A stretch of 33,631 nt of DNA from a virus. Position numbers and translations under genes: made by a program. Below, piece after piece: positions 27,010 to 33,631 of the stretch (the stretch's first letter is position 1; each line of letters begins with the position of its first letter). The DNA lies in IMG/VR virus record IMGVR_UViG_3300034012_001224, positions 1 to 33,631 of that record. The stretch is one strand, 5' to 3'. The notes below the pieces were generated by a model. The model was not told where the DNA came from. It searched no databases and saw only the letters and a program-made list of their open reading frames with translations.

Positions 27010-27486
27010 TTAAGCGATTAAAGATTGTCCCTTTTCCCTGCGAACACACAGATCAGCAAGAGAATAGCGAGTATTGTATTCAAAATGAGGCGCATCGTAA
27101 ATGGATTTAAAGTTGCCACCCCAACGCAGCTTATGTTTAGCGCACAAGGTCGAGGCTTGCTTGTGCATCATGTCAGCAATCTTCTTGTCAGCAGGAGTGC
27201 TGTCATCCATGTACACTTTGCCCTTAAACACGCCGCAATCGATGGCTAGACCAAAGTTGTGCATAGATGAGCCGGGCCTGGCGTTGGTCACCTTTGGTCC
27301 CGGTGCGGTGCGTCCTTTGGCGTACAGCTCTGCCTGTTGTTCCCAAGAACGAGTGCCACAGATGATCTTGTAGTCTAGCCCTTCTTTGGCGACCAACTCC
27401 TTGGCTTCGATTAAAAAGTCAGCAAAAGCATCCCGAACTTCAGGAAGCAGCGAGTCTAAGTGTTTAGTTGACCGTTCGTCGATCAC
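27010..27486 (-). CDS. Endolysin: M15-type L-alanyl-D-glutamate peptidase
   Basis: 158 residues starting at GTG 27486, overlapping the preceding gene's stop (GTGA). Zn-peptidase signatures are SSMHNFGLAIDCGVF (S-x-H-x(6)-D, with His and Asp ligands, about residues 73-87) and DAPHFEY (His ligand, about 131-137). These match phage endopeptidases such as T5 endolysin that cut the peptide stem of peptidoglycan. There is no signal peptide, so release depends on a holin, supplied by one of the two membrane proteins encoded just before it. Confidence 0.85.
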   Translation of the reverse strand: MIDERSTKHLDSLLPEVRDAFADFLIEAKELVAKEGLDYKIICGTRSWEQQAELYAKGRTAPGPKVTNARPGSSMHNFGLAIDCGVFKGKVYMDDSTPADKKIADMMHKQASTLCAKHKLRWGGNFKSIYDAPHFEYNTRYSLADLCVRREKGQSLIA

Positions 27487-27638
27487 TTGTTCTCGTTCCG
27501 AATAACGTCAATGGTTCCAAGGATTGTCAGCGCAGCGGCGCCTACAGCGTCAACATGGCCAGTCTTTATGCCAAAACCTGCAAGGATAAGTTTGAGGAAG
27601 CCAAGCCAAGTTGATGGTTGTTTGAGGTAGTCTTTCAT
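27483..27638 (-). CDS. Small membrane protein, candidate holin, 51 aa
   Basis: ATG 27638 to TGA, overlapping the endolysin GTG. One or two hydrophobic segments (TWLGFLKLILAGFGI and VGAAALTILGTIDVI) predict a membrane hairpin. Position directly before the peptidase is typical of class II holins. Functional identity is inferred from location, size and topology. Confidence 0.6.
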   Translation of the reverse strand: MKDYLKQPSTWLGFLKLILAGFGIKTGHVDAVGAAALTILGTIDVIRNENK

Positions 27639-27642
27639 AGGT

Positions 27643-27822
27643 TCAGTCGTGGATTTGAGCAATTCGCTCCCAAAGCTTGAGCCTGTCTTGCTCGCACTCT
27701 GTGATTTTGTTTTCTACTTTAGTTAGCTTGATGTGTAAGTACCAGAGGGCAATTGCCAAAACAAAGACGGAAAATCCTTGTTCCATAACCTTTGAGATAA
27801 CCGCCTCCATTACATGATCCAT
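27643..27822 (-). CDS. Membrane protein with coiled coil, candidate holin or i-spanin, 59 aa
   Basis: ATG 27822. A hydrophobic segment (FSVFVLAIALWYLHI, residues about 17-32) follows an N-terminal amphipathic region, then a charged coiled coil (KLTKVENKITECEQDRLKLW). This build resembles BhlA/UviB-type small holins or the inner-membrane spanin. It is separated by only four bases from the next small membrane gene, suggesting a compact lysis cassette. Confidence 0.55.
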   Translation of the reverse strand: MDHVMEAVISKVMEQGFSVFVLAIALWYLHIKLTKVENKITECEQDRLKLWERIAQIHD

Positions 27823-27826
27823 AAAG

Positions 27827-28087
27827 TTAGCACTTCCAGCGTTTAAGGCTTGCCTTGGCGCGTTCTGCTGGGCCTTTGGCTTTAGCGACTACACCTGCCA
27901 TTCTAGCGCAAAAGCTCTTCTTGCGTCCAGCGTCAGCCTTTGTCTTGGGATTGGGGGCAGGAGCTTTGAGGTTGCTGCCTGTGGCTCTGTTGTACTTGGC
28001 TCGACCCTTGGCTGTAAGTCCTGCGCCTTTAGACACAGGGAGTTTCTCGCCTCGGCCAACGGATAGTGAAGTAGATTTCTTGGGCAT
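27827..28087 (-). CDS. Conserved small basic phage protein, 86 aa
   Basis: Lys/Ala/Gly-rich, ending KSFCARMAGVVAKAKGPAER then AKASLKRWKC. This C-terminal pattern, with RKKSFCARM and ASLKRW, recurs in short proteins of many phages (I recall it as DUF6321). Its function is unknown to me; the charge suggests DNA binding, for example to packaged DNA. It lies between the 992-aa fibre and the lysis genes. Confidence 0.65.
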   Translation of the reverse strand: MPKKSTSLSVGRGEKLPVSKGAGLTAKGRAKYNRATGSNLKAPAPNPKTKADAGRKKSFCARMAGVVAKAKGPAERAKASLKRWKC

Positions 28088-28088
28088 G

Positions 28089-31067
28089 TTAGAATGTTGT
28101 TAATCCAACTCGTCTCCATGTATTTGCCGCAACACAAACATATAGCCAAGTAACGTCAAAAGCTATTTGTCCAGCGGTTCCAGCAGACGTAGATGTTGCA
28201 GGAATTCCAATAGTGGCTACGTTCGTCGTTCTTGTTCCTGCACTGTTTGTCAGGTACATCATTGTGCCATCCCATTCAACAGCATTAGCAACTGGCGTTG
28301 TCATTACCACCCCAGCCTGAAAGCTTAACGGATTAACCGTTGTTGTGCCTACTGCAAGTGTTTGACGGCCAGTAAATGTATTTGAGGTTAGCGTTGGAAC
28401 AGTTCCACGCTGATAAATCAAGTGCGACCCAAGACCCTGTAATCCAACTTGAATGGCATTGTTGCTGGCAGTTGCTGAAGTAATTGCAGTGATGTTGCCT
28501 TGTGCGGTGTTGCCCTTCAGGGACTGCACCAGAATTGGCGCAGCGCTTCCAGTAAACCAAGCTGGCCTTGTCATTACCTGCGATACTCCTACAGCACCTG
28601 CAACAGTGCATACCCAAGGTCCATTTGTTGGAGTTGGCGTTTGAGAACTAAATGCAATAACGTCCCCAACAACTGTTGAATAGCCATCATTTGGTGGCTG
28701 TACTCCGGCGGCATACGTAAATGTCGTTGGCGTGGTTGCAAAAACCGTAATAGCAGCTGCCGTTGCCTGCGTTGTGGTTGGAAGTGAACTAACGACAAAT
28801 TGAGTTGAATTTGTGATCGAGATAATTGCTGTGCCAGCAAGCCCTCCGGCCCCAAAAGTGTTGCCTTGTGAAAACAGTGATGTGTTTCCAGTTGCTAAAG
28901 TCACTGTTGTTGATGCTGTAGACCATGTTGCCGTATATGATCCAGATACAGCCAATGGCGTCTGTGCGTTTCCTGTCCGCAGTGTCACATAATGGAATGA
29001 ACTGCCAAGGTTTTTTAGTGCCTCATCGCCAGTAATTGCCCCCGTTCCGCCTTGCGTGATTGCCAGCGGAGCAGCTGAAGTAAGTGCAGTTTGCGCGCCA
29101 ATGCCAGCAGGCGTAATGGCTTGATTGCTTGCCGCAGTCAACCTGCCGTAAGCGTCTACTGTAAACGCAGCAATCTGTGTAGAAGAGCCGTAAGACAGCG
29201 CAGACACGCCCGTGGTTGTCAGCGACAACGTGCGGCTGGTCGATAAGTCTCCGCCTCCAGTTAGGCCATCTACAGTGTTCACGCTGACTTCAGACATTGC
29301 AAGTTTGCTAAGCGAGATTGCAGCGTTGGTAGCCACATCTTCATTCAGCAGCTTCGATGCAGGTGACTGGAACACCCCGTTAATAACCTTTACAAGGCCA
29401 CTGCCACCAACGGATGGGATCGTGGTGTGAACGTGCGAAGGCTGTGTTGCGCCAAAGTTAAGCGTAAGCGTCTTGTTGTTCTGTGTGGCTTTTCCTAAGA
29501 ACTGGATGTACAGACGGTCACTTGCTGAAACAGTAGTCTGCGGAAGCACTACAGACGCGATGTACTGTGCAGTTACCGTTGGATCGTAGATCGAGATGTC
29601 ATCAGAAGTAGAGAGCAGTGTTGCGGTCGTGCCGTCGTACTTAAACACCTTAAGCTGGACGATTGTCTCATTTGACGTAGTTCCAGTTGAGGACGCCCAG
29701 AAGTTGAAGTCAAACAGCCCGGCTGGGATGGCTGTGATATTCGGGTCTAGAACATCAGTGACAAAGTGAACTACTAAGTCATATCCAGTTGTAGACAAAT
29801 CACCAGATGTATAACTAGTTCCAGTCGTGTCTGATACACGTCCAAGTTCTTTAACAATCGTTGGAGTTGTTGGCAGGCCAGTTGTTGGAGCGTCAGCGGC
29901 AGTGTTGTAGTTGAAGAAGAACACTTGTCCTCCACCGCCAGATCCGCCGTTAGGCACTGCTCCTGCAATCCAAGTGGACGTTGCCGCGTCGTACTGTAGC
30001 ACCTGCCCATCAAGTGGCGTCACGTTGGTGACTGCGTTGCCTTGCAGCTTTGCTACCGTTGGATTTGGCAAGCTACCACTTAAGTCACCACCAGCAGCCT
30101 GCGTTGCCGACATGGCCCCAAGAGCTGTAAGAGCTGCCGCAGCGCTGGTCGAGCCTGTTCCGCCGTTTCCGATAGCAATGATAGCACTTGTAGCAAACGC
30201 GCCAATCGAGGCTGGAGTGATTGCAGCAATCTGAGCTGAAGTAATAGCTTCTACTTGTGCGCTGTTAGTGAATGCAGACAGTTGCGAAGTAAACGCAATC
30301 CCCTGAATGTCTGTGGTTGTAGCGAACCCAGAAAGCTGTGAGGTAGTTGCAAATCCAGATGCTGCATCAGTTGATAGTGCACCAATGCTGGCAGGTGTAA
30401 TTGCCGAGATCTGCGCGGATGTTATTGCCTGAACTTGCGCACTATTCTGGAAGGCAGACAACTGAGAGGTAAATGCAATTCCCTGAATGTCAGTCGTAGT
30501 TGCGTAGCCGGAAAGTTGCGAAGTGGTGGCAAATCCAGAAAGCTGAGACGTAACAGCCAAGCCAATGATCTGCTCAGTAGTCGCGAATCCAGCCGCTGCA
30601 CTTGTAGACAACGCGCCAATAGAAGCCGGTGTAATTGCGGCAATCTGTGCAGATGCAATTGCACTTACTTGGGCAGTGTTTGTGAACCCACTGATTTGGT
30701 CAGTAGTTGCAAAGCCGGAAAGCTGTGAGGTAACTGCTATCCCAACAATCTGAGCCGTTGTGGCAAATCCAGATGCGGCATCCGTAGACAGTGCGCCGAT
30801 AGACGCTGGCGTGATAGCCGAGATCTGAGCAGAAGCCAAGGCTTGTACCTGTGCGCTATTCTGGAACGCACTGATTTGCTCAGTAGTAGCATACCCGGAC
30901 AACTGCGAAGTGGTTGCCAGTCCAGAGATCTGAGTGGTCGTAGCGAGTCCAGCAACAATAAGTGCCTTGGAGGCAGTCTTAGTTGTGCCACCTTGATTGA
31001 TAACAGCAATATCGGCGTTATTTACAACTGATGCTGTTGGAAGTGCAGAGATTTTGATGTCAGCCAT
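28089..31067 (-). CDS. Long repetitive tail fibre protein, 992 aa
   Basis: An N-terminal attachment segment (MADIKISALPTASVVNNADI) resembles phage fibre starts. It is followed by about 270 residues of a degenerate repeat (SQLSGFATT-x-QI, ITPASIGAL-S), then GGDLSGSLPNPTVAKLQG, beta-rich regions, and a C-terminal region with WRRVGLTTF. The repeats probably form an extended beta-helical or triple-stranded shaft. The protein is likely the main receptor-binding fibre. Between the repeats and the C-terminus lie Gly-Gly-rich hinges (NGGSGGGGQVFFFN). Confidence 0.7.
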   Translation of the reverse strand: MADIKISALPTASVVNNADIAVINQGGTTKTASKALIVAGLATTTQISGLATTSQLSGYATTEQISAFQNSAQVQALASAQISAITPASIGALSTDAASGFATTAQIVGIAVTSQLSGFATTDQISGFTNTAQVSAIASAQIAAITPASIGALSTSAAAGFATTEQIIGLAVTSQLSGFATTSQLSGYATTTDIQGIAFTSQLSAFQNSAQVQAITSAQISAITPASIGALSTDAASGFATTSQLSGFATTTDIQGIAFTSQLSAFTNSAQVEAITSAQIAAITPASIGAFATSAIIAIGNGGTGSTSAAAALTALGAMSATQAAGGDLSGSLPNPTVAKLQGNAVTNVTPLDGQVLQYDAATSTWIAGAVPNGGSGGGGQVFFFNYNTAADAPTTGLPTTPTIVKELGRVSDTTGTSYTSGDLSTTGYDLVVHFVTDVLDPNITAIPAGLFDFNFWASSTGTTSNETIVQLKVFKYDGTTATLLSTSDDISIYDPTVTAQYIASVVLPQTTVSASDRLYIQFLGKATQNNKTLTLNFGATQPSHVHTTIPSVGGSGLVKVINGVFQSPASKLLNEDVATNAAISLSKLAMSEVSVNTVDGLTGGGDLSTSRTLSLTTTGVSALSYGSSTQIAAFTVDAYGRLTAASNQAITPAGIGAQTALTSAAPLAITQGGTGAITGDEALKNLGSSFHYVTLRTGNAQTPLAVSGSYTATWSTASTTVTLATGNTSLFSQGNTFGAGGLAGTAIISITNSTQFVVSSLPTTTQATAAAITVFATTPTTFTYAAGVQPPNDGYSTVVGDVIAFSSQTPTPTNGPWVCTVAGAVGVSQVMTRPAWFTGSAAPILVQSLKGNTAQGNITAITSATASNNAIQVGLQGLGSHLIYQRGTVPTLTSNTFTGRQTLAVGTTTVNPLSFQAGVVMTTPVANAVEWDGTMMYLTNSAGTRTTNVATIGIPATSTSAGTAGQIAFDVTWLYVCVAANTWRRVGLTTF
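30120..30990. repeat. In-gene repeats of the fibre shaft
   Basis: Five to six degenerate copies of an Ala/Thr/Ser/Gln-rich unit (SQLSGFATTDQISGF, ASAQIAAITPASIGAL) repeat within the 992-aa fibre. The copies are related at protein level and partly at DNA level, so the region may vary in length by recombination. Confidence 0.6.
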
Positions 31068-31071
31068 ACAA

Positions 31072-31407
31072 TTAAATTAAAACCCAAGAAACAGAAGACT
31101 CATCCCACTTATACTTGTTGCCGTCCGATGGATATGCCACAGGTGGTTGCCAAATACAAGTTTGTTCATCCAAAGACCAAGAAGGAAATGGTTGTGGCGC
31201 GTAGAAGGCATCACGCACGCTGTCGTAGACAAATCCGATGCCAGCATAATTCTTACGTAATGGGCGCCCTTCTGGATGTTGTCCAGCGCGTGTGTTGTAG
31301 CTTGTCTGAATCCATACGCCCGGCAATGCGCCAGAATCAATGAAGTCCTGCTCAGCAACAATAACACGTTTGACTATGCCATTTTCAACTTCAGCAAAAT
31401 GACTCAT
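31072..31407 (-). CDS. Small tail-associated protein, 111 aa
   Basis: ATG 31407 overlaps the glycine-rich fibre end. The segments KNYAGIGFVYDSVRDAFYAP and QPFPSWSLDEQTCIWQPP, then YPSDGNKYKWDE, match a protein type common among cyanophage and other marine phage fibre clusters. I know no function. It probably attaches to or caps a tail fibre. Confidence 0.6.
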   Translation of the reverse strand: MSHFAEVENGIVKRVIVAEQDFIDSGALPGVWIQTSYNTRAGQHPEGRPLRKNYAGIGFVYDSVRDAFYAPQPFPSWSLDEQTCIWQPPVAYPSDGNKYKWDESSVSWVLI

Positions 31408-32255
31408 GACGTAAATGTAATTGTTCCAGATGTTATAAAAGTGTGAACAGTAAATGTTGACACAGTTGTCGTTGTGTTGCCAGCTCCAGTTATTGTGGCG
31501 CGACTAGGAGAAGTATACCAAATCTTCACAATCCCAGATCCACCTGCGCCAGAAACATCACTAAATCCATTATACCCACCTCCGCCGCCACCTCCTGTAT
31601 TCACTGTGCCAGATCCCGCAATTATATTTGATGATCTTGCCCCGGCGCCTCCACCTCCAGTTCCACCAGCTCCGCCTCCAGTATATCCAACGATTGCTCC
31701 TCCGCCGCCACCTGCTCTAGTTTCAGCAACTCCAGCAACTGTTATAGATCTACCTGCGCCTCCTGCGCCTCCTGTTGTTAATGTTGCATTTGCTCCTGCT
31801 GCGCTGCCTCCACCGCCTCCTCCGCCGCCTCCACCATCAAATCCATTTCCACCATTATTACCTTGTGATGGAGTTAATGCAGGAACATTTCCAAGGCCAC
31901 CAGTAAGAAAGCTAGAATCCTTAGACCCACCTCCGCCGCTTCCTCCAGATAAAGCAGCACTTGTAGCAAACGCCCCTCCGCCACCTCCTCCGTTTGATAA
32001 AATTTCAAAAAAAGAAGAATTTGCGCCACTAAATGCGGGGCTATAATCAAAAAATGACTGAGCTGCGCCACCTGCGCCAATGATTACAGATATTTGAGAT
32101 TGAGTTGGAACGACAGTGCTACTGCTTACAAAAACGCCTCCTCCTCCTCCTCCGCCTCCATCAAATCCTCCACCCCCACCGCCCGCAACAGTCATTACGT
32201 TTACTGCGGCTGCCTGAGTTTGCGATGAAGCAAAAATTGATGATTTAGCAAACAT
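31404..32255 (-). CDS. Glycine-rich tail fibre protein, 283 aa
   Basis: ATG 32255 (TAATG overlap with the upstream fibre stop) is preferred to the frame start at 32291. After a short N-terminus (MFAKSSIFASSQTQAAAVNV) the protein is built of polyglycine runs (GGGGGGFDGGGGGGGG, GGSGGGG, GGAGGAGR). Glycine-rich (PF21722-like) domains of phage receptor-binding proteins adopt a polyglycine II-like lattice. It is likely a second fibre tip or adhesin. Codons are strongly biased to GGX. Confidence 0.7.
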   Translation of the reverse strand: MFAKSSIFASSQTQAAAVNVMTVAGGGGGGFDGGGGGGGGVFVSSSTVVPTQSQISVIIGAGGAAQSFFDYSPAFSGANSSFFEILSNGGGGGGAFATSAALSGGSGGGGSKDSSFLTGGLGNVPALTPSQGNNGGNGFDGGGGGGGGGGSAAGANATLTTGGAGGAGRSITVAGVAETRAGGGGGAIVGYTGGGAGGTGGGGAGARSSNIIAGSGTVNTGGGGGGGYNGFSDVSGAGGSGIVKIWYTSPSRATITGAGNTTTTVSTFTVHTFITSGTITFTS

Positions 32256-33631
32256 TAGTATGTGTAGTTTTTGGAAATATTTCCATACCACTTTACTCCA
32301 TCAGAAACAAACGACAGTATATCCATTCTTCCTGCCGTAGCAGTTATAACTGGAGCAGCAGCTCCCGGCCAAGCAACACCTGTAAATGTAGCTGTTCCGT
32401 TTCCTGTTACTGCTGGTTGTTTAAGATACAGCACAAACGACTTTCCTGCTCCAACAGCAGGCATTGTAAAGGTGCATGCCGTACTAGCTGTAAGTGTAGC
32501 CGTTAAAACTGTTCCAGCCGTAATTGCCAGTGTTGCCGTCGCGCCAACAGTGCCAACCGCTACTGTTCCTTCTGTGTATCCATTGATTGTGGAAGTTGCA
32601 ATCGTCGGAGAAGAAGCAAGCACTACTGCCCCCGTGCCTGTTATTGCGCTTAGTTGAGCTGAAGTAATTCCAGATCCAACTTGAGCAGCGGAAATGCCTG
32701 CAATTTGAGAAGAAGCAAGAACTGAAATCCTTTCAGAACTCAGAGTGCCAGTGATAATGTTCCCAGCGTTTGTGGTGTCGCTAGTAGCAGAAGCAGCCAG
32801 CCCGCTTACTGCGGCAGCAGGAATGGCTATAGCAGCCTCTGTGGCGCCAGTAAGAACTCCATTTACATCTACAGTAAACTGAGCAACCCGTTCAGGATGC
32901 CCATATGATCCAGATATAACTCCAGTAGGAGAAAGCGCAGCAATAGCCGTGGTTTCAAGCGCAGTCACTCGACCGTAGGTGTCTACAGTGATCACTGCTG
33001 ACTGTGTGCTGGATCCGGCTGTGATTGCAGGAACGCCAGTGGTAGACAGCTCAAGTTGAAGTGCGCCAGAGTAGATTACTGGACTATTGGAGATTGCCAG
33101 AGTGCTAGAAGTTGCCCCAACGGCCACAACGGTTCCACCAGCAGAACCGGAAATTCCAACGTCAATTGCACTTGTGATTCTGCCCTTTGAGTCAACCGTA
33201 AACTGCGCTACGCTCGCAGGAGATCCAAATGTTCCGGCAGACACACCGCTTGTGGCGAGTCTAGCAGGATTCAGAACCCCAGTGGTTAGATCGCTTGCGT
33301 TGTTGCCGGGCAACACTGGCGCTGATCCAGCAACCGTAATGCGACCTTTGCTGTCTACGGTAAGCACAGGGATCTGTGCCGAGCTGCCAAATGTGCCGGC
33401 AGCAACTCCGCTGGTTTCCAATCTGTTTGGATCAAGAGTGCCACTTGTGATGTTGTCTGCATTAACGATGATTTGGCTAGTAGCAATCGAAGCTACGCGG
33501 CCTTTGGAATCCAGAGTAAGGACGGGAATCGCAGAAGTTGAGCCGTAAGTTCCAGCCGTTCCAAGTGCAGCCAAAGAAGGATTCGGATAAGTTCCAGTAA
33601 GATCTCCTCCAGCACTTCCGCTTGGCGTCCT
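32255..33631 (-). CDS. Repeat tail fibre protein, partial (N-terminus beyond right edge)
   Basis: The frame is open to the right edge, so the start lies outside. The first visible residues are GSAGGDLTGTYPNPSLAALG, a common fibre segment. Repeats of a ~40-residue unit (LTVDSKGRIT, SGVSAGTFGSPASVAQFTVD) appear four to five times. The C-terminus (KSFVLYLKQPAVTGNGTATF, then GVAWPGAAAPVITATAG) resembles the distal domain of collagen-like or beta-sandwich fibre proteins. The 'M' at 33574 is a TTG codon inside the repeat and is not the start. Confidence 0.7.
   Translation of the reverse strand, partial: RTPSGSAGGDLTGTYPNPSLAALGTAGTYGSTSAIPVLTLDSKGRVASIATSQIIVNADNITSGTLDPNRLETSGVAAGTFGSSAQIPVLTVDSKGRITVAGSAPVLPGNNASDLTTGVLNPARLATSGVSAGTFGSPASVAQFTVDSKGRITSAIDVGISGSAGGTVVAVGATSSTLAISNSPVIYSGALQLELSTTGVPAITAGSSTQSAVITVDTYGRVTALETTAIAALSPTGVISGSYGHPERVAQFTVDVNGVLTGATEAAIAIPAAAVSGLAASATSDTTNAGNIITGTLSSERISVLASSQIAGISAAQVGSGITSAQLSAITGTGAVVLASSPTIATSTINGYTEGTVAVGTVGATATLAITAGTVLTATLTASTACTFTMPAVGAGKSFVLYLKQPAVTGNGTATFTGVAWPGAAAPVITATAGRMDILSFVSDGVKWYGNISKNYTY

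Noticed and set aside
30120-30990. CRISPR array
   Set aside because: The repeats are degenerate, coding and continuous with a fibre protein, with no spacer pattern.
31474-32046. Plus-strand proline-rich frame of 190 aa
   Set aside because: It is the reverse complement of the polyglycine fibre (GGX codons give proline) and has no other support.

Overview
This window is part of a tailed double-stranded DNA phage genome, probably with a short-tailed (podovirus-like) virion. It carries a portal gene running off the left edge, a large terminase, tail fibres, a lysis cassette, several large Ala/Gln-rich proteins that look like internal virion (ejection) proteins, and a DNA replication and recombination module. 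No integrase, repressor, rRNA or tRNA was found. The major capsid and DNA polymerase genes are not in the window. Most starts lack a clear Shine-Dalgarno and instead have an A-rich leader (AACAAA-ATG), so the host may belong to an SD-poor phylum such as Bacteroidota or Verrucomicrobiota. The host cannot be fixed from this sequence.

Layout. Minus strand, 33631 down to 17.5 kb: virion and lysis genes, comprising a partial repeat fibre, a glycine-rich fibre, a 992-aa fibre, a lysis set (two small membrane proteins and an M15 peptidase), a large structural protein, a tail-collar protein, a GNAT-like protein and four internal virion candidates. From 17.5 to 10.4 kb: metallophosphoesterase, HTH proteins, an OB-fold SSB-like protein, a Holliday-junction-resolvase-like nuclease, a replication accessory protein, a DnaB-type helicase in two pieces, a RecB-like exonuclease and a cytosine-5 methyltransferase in two overlapping frames. 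From 10.4 to 7.3 kb: a chain of small overlapping genes including a dNMP kinase. From 5.6 to 7.3 kb a plus-strand island of small genes plus a GP88-like gene ends at an intrinsic terminator and faces the minus-strand operon. From 5.6 to 4.85 kb lies a repeat-rich intergenic region. Below it on the minus strand are two small genes, a hairpin-rich stretch of about 300 bases, the terminase and the portal.

The most unusual features are these. (1) The terminase Walker A loop is interrupted by a 293-residue intein whose homing endonuclease (HNH type) is encoded on the opposite strand. The terminase/intein frame stays open right through the antisense endonuclease gene, and the endonuclease C-terminus is dual-coded with intein splicing block B. 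A perfect 16-bp palindrome lies just upstream of the endonuclease. (2) The DnaB helicase is cut just after Walker A into two complementary ORFs, 2.3 kb apart, with nuclease and methyltransferase genes between them and no intein at the break. (3) The C5-methyltransferase catalytic motifs lie in one frame and the C-terminal motif X in an almost fully overlapping +1 frame.

All family assignments come from reading motifs by eye. No database search was run.
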